From GCA-003244245 sp036266995 (lineage in GTDB: Bacteria; Actinomycetota; Actinomycetes; Mycobacteriales; Pseudonocardiaceae): a DNA stretch of 64,000 nt. The notes below the pieces were generated by a model. That model was not told the DNA's origin. It did no database searches and saw only the letters and a list, made by a program, of their open reading frames with translations. Below, in pieces: positions 26,229 to 34,738 of this stretch. The stretch is taken from contig DATAWX010000172.1 of the NCBI GenBank assembly GCA_036266995.1, positions 3,380 to 67,379 of the forward strand, given 5' to 3'. The first letter of the stretch is position 1, and each line of letters opens with the position of its first letter. A program made the translations under genes and the position numbers.

Positions 26229-27962
26229 GTGACAGTCGATCCGCGGCTGGAGGAGTTGGCGCAGCGCACGCCGAACTTCGGTTTCCTGCTCGAGCACGAG
26301 GCCGTGCTGGTCGGGTACGGCGCGGCGGCCGAGTCGATGGTCTTCACCGATCCCAACACATCGATGATCAAGGCTCGGCAGTTCGGTGAGCAGCTGGTCA
26401 CGGCGCTGGTCGCCACCTTCAGCATCCGGATCCCCGCTGGTCAGAGCACGCAGCACAAGCGACTGAAGGTGCTACTGGACCAGGGTGTGATCAACCAGCG
26501 GGTGCATACCTGGTTCGACGCTGTGCGCGACACCGGCAACAAGGCCGTACATGACGGCTTCGCAGCGCAGCGCGACGCCCTGCAACTGGTCCGAACCTGC
26601 TACGACCTCGGCGCCTGGTTTCACCGCACGGTGACGCAGTCCCGGGATGCGCCGCCCTTCGTCTCACCCCAGCCGCCCGCGCGCACCGCGCCACCCCGCG
26701 ACCAGGCCGACGCTGTCGCCCTGACCGAGCTGAACGACCAGCTGGGCAGCTATCACGCCGAGCTGATCGAGATGCGGCTGCGCCTGGACGAGCAGGCCTC
26801 GCTGGCCGCCGCCGAGGCGCAGGCCCGACGCGACGCCGAGGCCGAGATCCTTGCGGCGGTCCGCGGGCAGGGCGATCTGCACCGGCTGGTGTCGGAGCTG
26901 TCCAGCAAGGTCGAAGAGCTCGGCCGGGACCTGACTCAACGCGCTGAAACCCCGCCCCGACTCGACCCAGCTCGCCGGGATGCGATGGTCGAGCAGGCCC
27001 AGATCGCGAGCCGGCCGCCGCTGTCCGAGGTACAGGTGCGCCGGGTCATCGACCGGATGCTGGCACAGGCCGGCTGGGTCGTGCAGGACGTCGCCACGAC
27101 GAACCTGCAGGTAGCGATGGGGGTTGCGGTCCGCGAGGTCACCATGGCCCGCGGCCGGGCCGACTACCTGCTTTACGTCGATGGCGCGCTGGTCGGGGTG
27201 ATCGAAGCCAAACGAGAGGGCGTCAGCCTCATTGGCGCGGAGCAGCAGTCCGACCGGTACGCAGTCGGGCTCACCACGCAGCAGCAGGTCGCCGCCTGGC
27301 ACACGCCGCTGCCGTTCCGATACGAGTCGACCGGTGTCGAGACCCGGTTCACCAACGGTCTGGACCCCGTGCCGCGCAGCCGGCGGGTGTTCGCCTTCCA
27401 CCAGCCGGTGACGATCGCCCGCTGGATACGCGAGGCGAACGCGAACCCGCAGGCCCCGACGCTACGCTCCCGACTGGGCCAGATGCCGGAGCTGATCACC
27501 CATGGCCTGCGCCCGAACCAGATCGAGGCGATCACCGGCCTGGAGGAGTCACTGGCTGCCGATAGGCCTCGGGCGCTGATCCAGATGGCCACCGGCGCGG
27601 GCAAGACCTACACCGTGGTCAATGCCTCCTACCGGCTGCTCAAGCACGCCGGAGCCCGCCGGGTGCTGTTCCTGGTCGACCGCAACAACCTCGGCAAGCA
27701 GGCCAGGGCGGAATACGCCCGGTTCGAGACCCCGGACGACTTCAGCAAGTTCGCCGAGCTGTACAACGTGCAGCGGCTGACCAGCACGACGTTGCTGGAC
27801 TTGGCGAGCGTCGTGATCAGCACAGTGCAACGCCTGTACGCGATGCTGCGCGGGCAAGAGCTGCCCGCTGAGGACGCCGATCCCGAATTCGACGACTACG
27901 ACAGCATCACTGAGGCCGTCGAGCTGGAGTACAATGCCGCGATCCCGCCGGAGACCTTCGAC
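26229..27962 (+). pseudogene. hsdR: Type I restriction enzyme R subunit (HsdR), truncated before helicase motif II
   Basis: The first 578 codons read as a normal actinobacterial HsdR. There is a DUF4145-type N-terminal region, a coiled coil, an HsdR_N nuclease region (RADYLLYVDGALVGVIEAKR, with the E-x-K of PD-(D/E)xK) and helicase motif I QMATGAGKTYTVV. At NAAIPPETFD, where family members continue into the DECH box, the sequence switches to an unrelated toxin-like frame; the open frame then runs on to 28208. Motif II and the whole second RecA domain are absent, so DNA translocation should be impossible. No hsdM or hsdS is adjacent. GTG 26229 start. Confidence 0.8.
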
Positions 27963-27983
27963 CTCATGCGGCAGCGGACGGGT

Positions 27984-28257
27984 ATGCCCTACGAGGTCGA
28001 CATCGAGCCGTCCTGGGCGGTCGAAGCCGCCCTCGACCCCCGAGCCCTGGTGGACGACGGCAGGAGCCGTACCGGACTGTCGATTCGGGTCATTGGTCTG
28101 TCGCCATCGTGCCCGGCTGCGGACGGCGACCCACGCGGCGCTGTTCCGGTCGTAATATCTGGTGCCTGCTATGGCACCGCCTGCCGGAAGTTGGCTGGTT
28201 GTGACTGAATGGTTTGCCGGACGGCACCAACGACGGATCTACTGGGGGAGGAGCCCG
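27984..28257 (+). pseudogene. Frameshifted toxin gene of a toxin-antitoxin pair
   Basis: From ATG 27984 the hsdR-derived frame reads MPYEVDIEPSWAVEAALDP then RSRTGLSIRVIGLS, a pattern I associate with small actinobacterial toxins found upstream of RHH antitoxins. The frame is then lost. Family-like C-terminal residues (GSWLVVTEWFAGRHQRRIYW) reappear in another frame at 28180-28240 after an in-frame stop at 28153. At least one frameshift and one stop separate the halves, so no toxin of normal length can be made. Confidence 0.45.
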
Positions 28258-28638
28258 ATGAGTGACACGGACCTCGACCAGACCTTGCGCGCTCTCGCCG
28301 AGGAAGCGGAGCTGGAACGGGAGGATACGGTCCCTCTCAGCGCTCGCCGAAAGACACGGCGAGAAAAGGATCCGAGTCAGGTCTACTCGGTGCGCATCCC
28401 GGTAGATCGGCTGGAACAGCTGCGGCGCGCAGCGGCGGCTCGGGGATCAGCACCATCGGCGTTGATCCGCGAGCTCGTTGTGGCGTTCCTCGACGACCAG
28501 CCGGTGGAACCCACCATCACCACTGCTGCCGAGGCGCTCGAAGTGCTTCGGCAAGTCGTGTTGGGTCAGGCACGTGCCTCAGCGATATCGAAACCCGGCA
28601 CACTGGATAGCTCGTTCAAACAGGACCCGGCGACATAG
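28258..28638 (+). CDS. Ribbon-helix-helix (CopG-type) antitoxin-like protein
   Basis: A 126-residue protein with a charged N-terminus and a central RHH motif QVYSVRIPVDRLEQLRRAAA followed by GSAPSALIRELVVAFLDDQ, the usual CopG/Arc DNA-binding fold of antitoxins. ATG 28258 is preceded by GGGGGAGGAG. The frame of the decayed toxin's last segment runs into it. It probably remains as an orphan antitoxin and autorepressor. Confidence 0.72.
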   Translation: MSDTDLDQTLRALAEEAELEREDTVPLSARRKTRREKDPSQVYSVRIPVDRLEQLRRAAAARGSAPSALIRELVVAFLDDQPVEPTITTAAEALEVLRQVVLGQARASAISKPGTLDSSFKQDPAT

Positions 28639-28664
28639 AACCTTATCGGCGATGTCTCGCGCAG

Positions 28665-29231
28665 TTACCTCGCGAGGGGCAATGGCATGATCAGCACGTC
28701 CATCAAGGGTGCGTCCGGCCAGCTTGGGCGCAACTGTGCCACTGGTCGCCATCCCCATCGGTTGTATGCGCGGTAGGCCATGGTGTTCTCGGGCCGGACA
28801 AGCAAGGTTGCACGAGTCTCGCCCCGGCGTTGTAGCAGTTCGTCATGGAGTGCGTGGGCGACACCGTGCCCGGTCCAACGCTGCCGGACCATAAGTTCCG
28901 ACAGGGCGAATGTCCGGTGCCCATCCTCGACGGTGAACCCGGGCTCAGGTTCGCTGATGAGGTTGCCCCACCAGGCGGTATCGGGCGTCAGCGGCCATCC
29001 CCAGGTTTGTCCGATCGGTTCGCTACCTTGATAGGCGATGACGAGATCGAACTCCGAGCGCGACGTGTAGGCGTCGAAGCGCTGCATGAATGCGCGTTCG
29101 CTGGCGAAGGCGTCCTTGCTGGCGTTGTCGGCGGCGTAGGCCTCGCGGTGGATCAGTGCGACGATGTCCCGTTGTTCCCGAGCACCGGCACGATCGAAGC
29201 GGCGGAACTGCACCGCGCTGGCATCACTCAC
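28665..29231 (-). CDS. GNAT-family N-acetyltransferase
   Basis: A 188-residue protein with a GNAT core: ALSELMVRQRWTGHGVAHAL is the acetyl-CoA pyrophosphate loop (R/Q-x-x-G-x-A form), and TLLVRPENTMAYRAYNRWGW is the beta6/alpha4 end. The C-terminus is PLMDVLIMPLPL. It lies 10 bases after the XRE-TPR gene on the same strand, so the pair is probably co-transcribed. Substrate unknown; such pairs are frequent near actinobacterial secondary-metabolite and conflict loci. Confidence 0.8.
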   Translation of the reverse strand: MSDASAVQFRRFDRAGAREQRDIVALIHREAYAADNASKDAFASERAFMQRFDAYTSRSEFDLVIAYQGSEPIGQTWGWPLTPDTAWWGNLISEPEPGFTVEDGHRTFALSELMVRQRWTGHGVAHALHDELLQRRGETRATLLVRPENTMAYRAYNRWGWRPVAQLRPSWPDAPLMDVLIMPLPLAR

Positions 29232-29241
29232 CGTATTCCTC

Positions 29242-30681
29242 TCAGACTGCGCTCAACACGCGGGCCACCGCATCGAATCTGCCAGAGAACTCCTCGGCAC
29301 CCGCTGTGCCTGCGACCTCGCGGACCGGCCTGAGCTCTCTCAGCACGCGAACCGAGGTCAGTGTCGTGCCCAGTTCGGGCAGGACGGTCATGCCGTGGCC
29401 AATCGCCTGGTCGTGGTCGCCAGCCTGCACAAGGGCTCCGGCCAGCAGCGCCCGGTAGAATGCCTGATCGCGCGGAGACCGGGCAGTGTCGTCGAGAACC
29501 GCGTGGTAAAGCTGCGTCGCCCGGTCAGGGGCGCCAAGCCGTGCTCTTGCCGTCGCCTCGTGGCCAGTGATCTCCGAATGGCTGACGAACTTCGTCCACG
29601 CCGGGTCTGTCTCGTGGGGCCCGCGGTCCAGTTCACGGCGCGCGGTTGCGATGGTTGAGCGGAACGCAACCTCGTCGCCCAGTTGAGCGTGCGCGAGGGC
29701 CTGCCGCAATGAGATCAGGGCGTGCAATACGGAAGATGGCTCATGACGGGCCGCATCCGCGGCGCGGTTGATGAACCGCAACGCTTCCCGGGCAAATCCT
29801 TGACGGCCGGTGACGTGGGCGAGATACGTGGCCTGCTGTGCCATCTGGGCGTACACGTGCACGCGATGCTCGCCGGCACCGGCACTGTCGGCCAACAACG
29901 CCGCCTCCCGATAGACTCGGCGAGCCAGCGGCTGGTTGTCTGCGTCATAGGCGAACCACGCGGTTTGGGTGCCCAGATCCGCCGTGACGACCAGCAACGC
30001 CTGTCCGATCGCGGCGGTGTGGTCGCTCTCGTCGAGGATCCTGCGGGCATACGCGAAATGTCGTAGCGCCTGACGGAGCAGTGCGCCACCCCCGATGGTG
30101 CGGTCTTGAGTGCGCAGCCGCGTCAAGGTCGATTGCAGGTATCGCACGTGCGCCCGGTCTGCCCGTGTAGGTGCTGGCAGCACGACCGAGGCGGCGAGTC
30201 CGGCCGCCAAGATGGTGAACTCCCGACGATCCATATCTACGGTGTCGACTCCCTGGAGGGCGACTGTGTGGTCGCTCTCCAGGATGGCATCCGATTGGCC
30301 GAGGATGAGCGGCAGCAGCGCTGTTCGGGGCATATCGACCGCGTCAGCGAAGGCGAGCAGCTTGCGGACGTCGTAGAGGGTGTCGCGCTTCCCCCGTTCG
30401 GTGAGGGACACCAGGGACTGGGACCACCCCTCGACTAGGTTGCCCAGCTCCATTTGGGAGAGCCCCGAGGCAGCTCGAAAGATCGCAACGACAGCGGGAA
30501 TGTCGACGCGGGCCAGCGCCTCGCGCATCGGGTCCGAGTCCCACAACCAGGTCGGCGCGATCCTGCTCGTCTCGCGGGATGCCCGGTCGCACGTCGAGCA
30601 CAGCGGATCAGCGTTGTACTGCGACAGTGCAGTTACCCGGCATGCGACGCAGATGCGGTCGCCCGCACGCCTCCTGTTCAT
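29242..30681 (-). CDS. XRE-family HTH protein with C-terminal TPR-like repeats
   Basis: A 479-residue protein. The N-terminus holds a small zinc-ribbon-like CVAC...LCSTC motif, then an XRE HTH at residues 65-120 (RAASGLSQMELGNLVEGWSQ then SLVSLTERGKRD), a hydrophobic AGLAASVVLPA segment and a long TPR-like helical region to the end. This is a common actinobacterial regulator architecture in which peptides or small ligands may be sensed by the repeats. It begins an operon with the GNAT gene. Confidence 0.8.
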   Translation of the reverse strand: MNRRRAGDRICVACRVTALSQYNADPLCSTCDRASRETSRIAPTWLWDSDPMREALARVDIPAVVAIFRAASGLSQMELGNLVEGWSQSLVSLTERGKRDTLYDVRKLLAFADAVDMPRTALLPLILGQSDAILESDHTVALQGVDTVDMDRREFTILAAGLAASVVLPAPTRADRAHVRYLQSTLTRLRTQDRTIGGGALLRQALRHFAYARRILDESDHTAAIGQALLVVTADLGTQTAWFAYDADNQPLARRVYREAALLADSAGAGEHRVHVYAQMAQQATYLAHVTGRQGFAREALRFINRAADAARHEPSSVLHALISLRQALAHAQLGDEVAFRSTIATARRELDRGPHETDPAWTKFVSHSEITGHEATARARLGAPDRATQLYHAVLDDTARSPRDQAFYRALLAGALVQAGDHDQAIGHGMTVLPELGTTLTSVRVLRELRPVREVAGTAGAEEFSGRFDAVARVLSAV

Positions 30682-30894
30682 CCCCCAGATCCTCCCCCGC
30701 TGAACCTGCTCTGACCATCCGCCGCACTGAAGGCATGAAAGCGGCAGGACTGTAGCTCAGGTTCTCTTCTGCGGCTATCCCAATGTGGCATAGCCCTCCG
30801 CGGATTGGCGACTACGAGGTGACATTGACCAAAGCCGGGTAGTCATCGACGCTGCGAAGAACCGGATCAAGATTCACCCAGGGAAGGAGAACCC
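30682..30894. promoter_or_regulatory. Upstream region of peptide module copy 1
   Basis: About 210 bases between the divergent XRE-TPR gene and the first peptide ORF. The last 35 bases (30861-30895) are nearly the same as those before copy 2 (36270-36304): GATCAAG, TTCACC, and AAGGAGAACCCGTGC in the same order. This shared block contains the ribosome binding site and shows that the upstream region was duplicated with the genes. Confidence 0.55.
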
Positions 30895-30966
30895 GTGCTC
30901 GAACCGCACGCCGGCGGTACGCCGGGCGTCAACAGCCACTCCGTTGGAGGCCAGGTGCATGCATGA
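30895..30966 (+). CDS. Short peptide ORF, module copy 1 (23 aa)
   Basis: A GTG-started 23-codon ORF with a strong AAGGAG site seven bases upstream. The peptide is rich in Gly, His, Val and Ser (VLEPHAGGTPGVNSHS, then VGGQVHA). Its TGA overlaps the ATG of the following 85-residue gene, so translation of the two is coupled. A 20-codon counterpart with the same leader and same overlap sits at 36304. It could be a translational leader or a small secreted or modified peptide. Confidence 0.45.
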   Translation: MLEPHAGGTPGVNSHSVGGQVHA

Positions 30967-31220
30967 TCCGGGAGGACCGGCTGCTGCTCGTCGAGCTGGG
31001 ACGGCTCAACACCGATGTGGTGCCGCTGGCCATGCGCATCATGGATGAGAGCGCCACCGCCGAGGAGCATTACGCCTTCGCTGAGCGGCTCGCAGCGATG
31101 GCACGGCGGTTGCAGGCGCGAGCAGCAGACGTGAGCTTGGTGATTGACGGAGAGGTTGCGATCGCCGCTGATCAGGACGTGAATCGTAGTGCGGACACGG
31201 TCCATCGCCAGGATTTGTGA
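30963..31220 (+). CDS. Conserved 85-residue helical protein, module copy 1
   Basis: Unrecognised family. The protein is helical and charged: IREDRLLLVELGRLNTDVV, then PLAMRIMDESATAEEHYAFAERLAAMARRL, then a variable tail ending in VIDGEVAIAADQDVN. The copy at 36363 has the same length (85) and is about three-quarters identical by eye. The ATG overlaps the upstream peptide stop and the TGA overlaps the GTG of the next gene, making a three-gene coupled set. Confidence 0.7.
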   Translation: MIREDRLLLVELGRLNTDVVPLAMRIMDESATAEEHYAFAERLAAMARRLQARAADVSLVIDGEVAIAADQDVNRSADTVHRQDL

Positions 31221-31486
31221 GCAACGTGTACGAGGTGCGGCATCGGGTGCTGCGGGAACGATTGGAGCAGACGGTGGCCGCAGCCAGATGGGAACCAGAC
31301 GACGAGTGTGTGCGGCTGGCGCTGCTGTGTCTGGCGCTGCTCGCCCGGCACACGGTAGACAGCAATGGCCGGTGCCGGTATTGCCGGACGCCGCGTGAAT
31401 GGTGGCGCAGACGAGCGTGCCGGTGCACGGTGCTGCCGATAGCGAGCCTCTATCTGGATCAACCACGACAATTCTTGAATGGTTGA
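31217..31486 (+). CDS. Small Cys-rich protein with two CxC/CxxC motifs, module copy 1
   Basis: An 89-residue protein: helical N-terminus (VSNVYEVRHRVLRERLEQ), hydrophobic LALLCLALLARHTVD, then GRCRYCR and RRRACRCTV, a likely zinc-binding Cys cluster, and a short hydrophobic end. I associate the pattern with small actinobacterial proteins encoded next to helical partners, without known function. GTG start is coupled to the preceding gene. Copy 2 keeps only the first eight or so codons. Confidence 0.65.
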   Translation: MSNVYEVRHRVLRERLEQTVAAARWEPDDECVRLALLCLALLARHTVDSNGRCRYCRTPREWWRRRACRCTVLPIASLYLDQPRQFLNG

Positions 31487-31506
31487 TCGGGGAGCAGCGG
31501 GTTCAC

Positions 31507-31992
31507 TCACTCGCGTGCTGCTCCGGCGGGCCACACCACGGTCACCGGCAAGCCGAGCGCGCGGGCCCGCTCGACGACATCGCCGGTTCCGCCACGGCCG
31601 TCGGCGGGGTGACCATCCCATACTGCCATCATCAACTCCACTGTGGACAGCAGGTGTTCGCTGGCGGCCAGGTAGGACTCGCGGTTGGAGGTCTCGAACG
31701 GCAACGTGCGCACCGTCGTGGCCTGGCCAATCAACTCATCGAAGACCGCGGCGTGGTCCACTTTGACCTTGCGGCTGCGGTAGTCCGCCGCAGGTAGCAC
31801 CACTTCCAATGCTCCGCCTAGCTCCAGCACCACGCGAGCGAAGAGCTGGTCAGCGCCTCGGGCTAGGCAACTGACACCCACAAGATCGTCGTCGCTGGCG
31901 TGCGCGGCCAGCTCGGCGCGCAACGCGTCGGTCACCAATGGTGCGGACTCAACGGTGAGGTTCGAGTGGCCGGTGATGCCGACGCGCTTCAC
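31507..31992 (-). CDS. SLOG-fold (LOG/DprA-like) nucleotide-sensor protein
   Basis: A 161-residue Rossmann-like protein with the SLOG signatures VGITGHSNLT at the N-terminus and SCLARGADQLFARVVLELGG in the middle (A-R-G-A-D). SLOG domains bind or process nucleotide ligands and occur in conflict and regulatory systems. GTG 31992 has GAAGGGAG upstream; the longer frame to 32103 lacks a site. Encoded downstream of the XRE-DUF5753/DUF6879 genes on the same strand. Confidence 0.72.
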   Translation of the reverse strand: MKRVGITGHSNLTVESAPLVTDALRAELAAHASDDDLVGVSCLARGADQLFARVVLELGGALEVVLPAADYRSRKVKVDHAAVFDELIGQATTVRTLPFETSNRESYLAASEHLLSTVELMMAVWDGHPADGRGGTGDVVERARALGLPVTVVWPAGAARE

Positions 31993-32114
31993 GGCACTCC
32001 CTTCGTCGGCTGCCGGATGGTGGATCAAACGTTGAGCAGCGGACGGGGAACCGCGATGCTTATGATCTTCGAAAGATCGGGCCGTGGTTCGCGACGATTC
32101 CATGAATCTTCGCG

Positions 32115-32972
32115 TCAGGTGAGCTTTCGGTACTTGTCTGCGATGTGTCGTAGGTTAGCGCGGGCTTCGTCCCCGAAGGCAGCAAGATGCTCGAGTGCGG
32201 CCAGCATCGCGACATACCGCGCGACATCCGCCCGGTCGTTGTAGTACGCAGATCCGCCGATGACCCCGACCACGACGGTGTGCTCGTCGTAAAGGTCGAA
32301 CCCGCAGGGCGGGAACACGTTGGCCTCGACCCCCCAGGGGATTACACCGACCCGGACATAGGGACGCCGGCTCATCTCTGCGATGTGCTCAACCTGCCGC
32401 ACCATCACCTCGGGACCGCCCACGCACCAACCCAATGCACCCGTGGTGAGCACGAAGGTGAACTGACGGCCTGGTTCCTGGAGGAGCTCAGCGCGCGCCA
32501 GCCGCGCGGCAACGCGCGCATCAACCTCCGGCTGCGCCAGGGCACCGGAGGTGAACACCGCTCGGACGTACTCCTCGGTTTGGAGGAGGCCCGGGATCAC
32601 GAGCGGGTGGAACACCGAGAGATGGGTAGATCGCGCCTCGTTGCGGCGTACTCGTTGTTCGTGGGTTGCCGCGGAGCGGCTCACGGATACCCGCGCCGGC
32701 GTCGCTGCCCGGTGTTGCTCGTGGAGGTCCCGCGCCATCGCGACGAGCTGACGTCGAGTCGCAGCAGGGGCACCCAGCGCGCGGGCGTAGCGGTCGGCGT
32801 CCTGCGGAGACGGGACGAACCGACCTGCCTCCATGCGCGAGACCTTGGCCTGAGAGAAGCCCGCCAGCCGTCCTGCTTCGATGCCGGAACTCAGCCCAGC
32901 GTCATCGCGGATCTTCCGCAACAGCTTGGCCATCTCGCTGTGCGCGACAGGTTGTGACCTCCCTCGGGGCAC
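32115..32972 (-). CDS. XRE-family transcriptional regulator with DUF5753 domain
   Basis: A 285-residue protein. HTH at residues 15-75 (LLRKIRDDAGLSSGIEAGRL, AGFSQAKVSRMEAGRFVPSP), then a DUF5753 ligand or partner region with the typical LSVFHPLVIPGLLQTEEYVR, RLARAELL and FDLYDEHTVVVGVIGGSAYY segments. This abundant actinobacterial regulator type is usually paired with a small DUF397 or DUF6879-like gene. Here it follows the DUF6879 gene by four bases. Confidence 0.88.
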   Translation of the reverse strand: MPRGRSQPVAHSEMAKLLRKIRDDAGLSSGIEAGRLAGFSQAKVSRMEAGRFVPSPQDADRYARALGAPAATRRQLVAMARDLHEQHRAATPARVSVSRSAATHEQRVRRNEARSTHLSVFHPLVIPGLLQTEEYVRAVFTSGALAQPEVDARVAARLARAELLQEPGRQFTFVLTTGALGWCVGGPEVMVRQVEHIAEMSRRPYVRVGVIPWGVEANVFPPCGFDLYDEHTVVVGVIGGSAYYNDRADVARYVAMLAALEHLAAFGDEARANLRHIADKYRKLT

Positions 32973-32976
32973 GTGG

Positions 32977-33552
32977 TCATGCCACCGAGGTGTCGCGGTG
33001 ATAACGAGGGTGCGCGTCCCACCACGTGCTGAAGTTCGTCGCCTGATTCCACAGTAACTCGGCGATAGCCAGGAACGGCGCGCTGGCCGAATCGCCCATC
33101 ACCTCGGCATTGACAAATCGACCTGTCTCGTCGTAGCGAGAGCGAACGACGTGCCTGCCGTCGAGGACGAAGAAATCCCCAACCTGGGCGAGCGCCGGGG
33201 TTAGCTCCGTGATGCGGATCTGCTCACCCGCTGCACTGTTCGGCACGTAGCCCCATTCGCATTCGTAACGGACGTAATCCGACAACGGCTCCGCGACGGC
33301 GTGGATACGACGCCAGGCTCGACCCGAGGTCACATCCGCACGGATCCGGTCCAGCCACGGCCGCTTCGCCTCCGCGGTCGGCGCAGGAGCGCCGCGCAAG
33401 TACCGGTGGAGGTCGTCGGAGTCTGAGGCGGCGTTGTAGACGGACAGCGTCTCTAGCCGGAACAGGTCCCGGGTGTGGTGCTTTGCCACGAACTCGCCCA
33501 GCTGATCAAGGGTGAGTACTTCGCGGATCCCCAGCACCAGCGACGGGGGCAC
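32977..33552 (-). CDS. DUF6879-family protein
   Basis: A 191-residue protein with the DUF6879 pattern: LGEFVAKHHTRDLFRLETLSVYN, RRIHAVAEPLSDYVRYECEWGY, and DFFVLDGRHVVRSRYDETGRF. These proteins nearly always sit beside an XRE-DUF5753 regulator, as here. GTG 33552 is favoured because GAAGGAG lies eight bases upstream; the open frame reaches 33627 but overlaps the preceding small gene. Molecular function unknown. Confidence 0.75.
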   Translation of the reverse strand: MPPSLVLGIREVLTLDQLGEFVAKHHTRDLFRLETLSVYNAASDSDDLHRYLRGAPAPTAEAKRPWLDRIRADVTSGRAWRRIHAVAEPLSDYVRYECEWGYVPNSAAGEQIRITELTPALAQVGDFFVLDGRHVVRSRYDETGRFVNAEVMGDSASAPFLAIAELLWNQATNFSTWWDAHPRYHRDTSVA

Positions 33553-33571
33553 GATCACAACTCCTTCGTGG

Positions 33572-33712
33572 TCAGGCAGGTTGAGCTCTGCCAGAACCGC
33601 AGCGTGGCGGTTTGTCGCCTCGAACAATCACTCTCCCGTCGTCAAGTGGCCCGCGGATCTCGGGGCAGTCCAACGTGTTCGGGCAACCAAGGTCATGCAG
33701 CACAGCGATCAT
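33572..33712 (-). CDS. Small conserved actinobacterial protein (46 aa)
   Basis: A 46-codon gene with a strong GGGAGGGG site before ATG 33712. The peptide reads MIAVLHDLGCPNTLDCPEI then a DDGRVIVRGDK pattern, matching a common small actinobacterial family (CP-x-x-x-CPEI...DG-x-x-V-x-G) encoded next to DUF6879 genes. It stops 19 bases before the DUF6879 start. A long open frame of 530 codons contains it, but only these last codons look like protein. Confidence 0.6.
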   Translation of the reverse strand: MIAVLHDLGCPNTLDCPEIRGPLDDGRVIVRGDKPPRCGSGRAQPA

Positions 33713-33905
33713 GTGGTTTCCCCTCCCGTCCGGGGCTTCCCCGGTCACGAGCAAGTGTCCCTGGCGCACGCAGGTATAGTCAATCCTGTCTCTTGCATTA
33801 TACGTATCTTGTATGTGCATAATAATTCCAGATGGCGTTGGTCGAAGGTGGCCCGAGGCGGACGATTGACCGGGCACCCGGGGGCAGGCAAGGAGAAGGG
33901 ACACC
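33713..33905. promoter_or_regulatory. AT-rich divergent promoter region
   Basis: 193 bases separate the minus-strand regulatory block from the plus-strand kinase gene. Around 33795-33830 is an AT-rich patch unusual for this window, containing the palindrome ATACGTAT and two related TGCATTAT/TGCATAAT blocks. It is the natural place for back-to-back promoters and for binding by the XRE protein at 32115. Confidence 0.5.
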
Positions 33906-34718
33906 ATGGTGCAGCTGCCCGATGATGTGATCGCCCAGGTTGAGCGTCGACTGGATGTCGGGCTGGACCTTTCGTCGGTGAGGACCGGGGCGTGGGCGGA
34001 GTCGGCCGGATACCGCAGTGACCGGGGTACGTGGGTGCGGGTGGATTCCCGGCCGCGGTCGGTGATCCATCCGCAGTCCTGGGTCGGCGCGGAGGCTGCC
34101 TCGGTGATCCCCGATATCCCGAAGCCTGCCTGGTTCCAGTCAGCCACCTGGGCCGATACCAGCCGCGAACGGGTCTGGCGGGCCGAAGAGATGGAGCTGG
34201 TCACCGAGCCCGTGGTGGCCGTGACCGGCACCATGATCACCGCCCCACCCGACCTGCCGGACGCCTGGTGGACCGAGTTGCGCGCCGCTCTCGCGGCATT
34301 GGCCGGTTTCCGGACATTGCGAGTGTCCGGCCGACAGGAACTGATCACCCGGCGGGTCAGCCAGGTGCTCGGCGGTGCGGCGGACACGACCGTCACCGAA
34401 TGGGCCACTTCCCATGGCGACCTGCATTGGGCCAACATCACCGCCCCGGAGCTGTACCTGCTGGACTGGGCCGACTGGGGACTGGCGCCACGGGGCAACG
34501 GTGCGGCGTGCTTGTGGGGCACCGCTCTGGCTGTCCCCGACACTGCCGACCGAGTGCACGCCGAATTCCGCGACGACCTCGACTGCCGCTCCGGAAAGAT
34601 CGCGCGGCTGTGGGTCTGTAGCAACATCCTGCGCATGGCCGACAAGCGCGCCGACGCCCGCGACCTCGCCGGGCCGGCCAGCGCCGCCGCCGACCAGCTC
34701 GTCAAAGACCTGCGATAG
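33906..34718 (+). CDS. APH-fold kinase-like protein of a putative peptide-modifying cluster
   Basis: A 270-residue protein with the aminoglycoside-phosphotransferase catalytic loop SHGDLHWANIT (residues 169-179; Brenner-type H-G-D-x-x-x-x-N) and metal motif YLLDWADWGLAP (184-195). The N-terminal lobe is short and diverged. RBS AAGGAG precedes ATG 33906. It is followed within 20 bases by a 38-residue peptide gene and then a JmjC oxygenase, so a peptide substrate is a reasonable inference. A plain small-molecule kinase or resistance enzyme is the alternative. Confidence 0.72.
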   Translation: MVQLPDDVIAQVERRLDVGLDLSSVRTGAWAESAGYRSDRGTWVRVDSRPRSVIHPQSWVGAEAASVIPDIPKPAWFQSATWADTSRERVWRAEEMELVTEPVVAVTGTMITAPPDLPDAWWTELRAALAALAGFRTLRVSGRQELITRRVSQVLGGAADTTVTEWATSHGDLHWANITAPELYLLDWADWGLAPRGNGAACLWGTALAVPDTADRVHAEFRDDLDCRSGKIARLWVCSNILRMADKRADARDLAGPASAAADQLVKDLR

Positions 34719-34738
34719 CAAGGAGAGGAGGTGACCAG

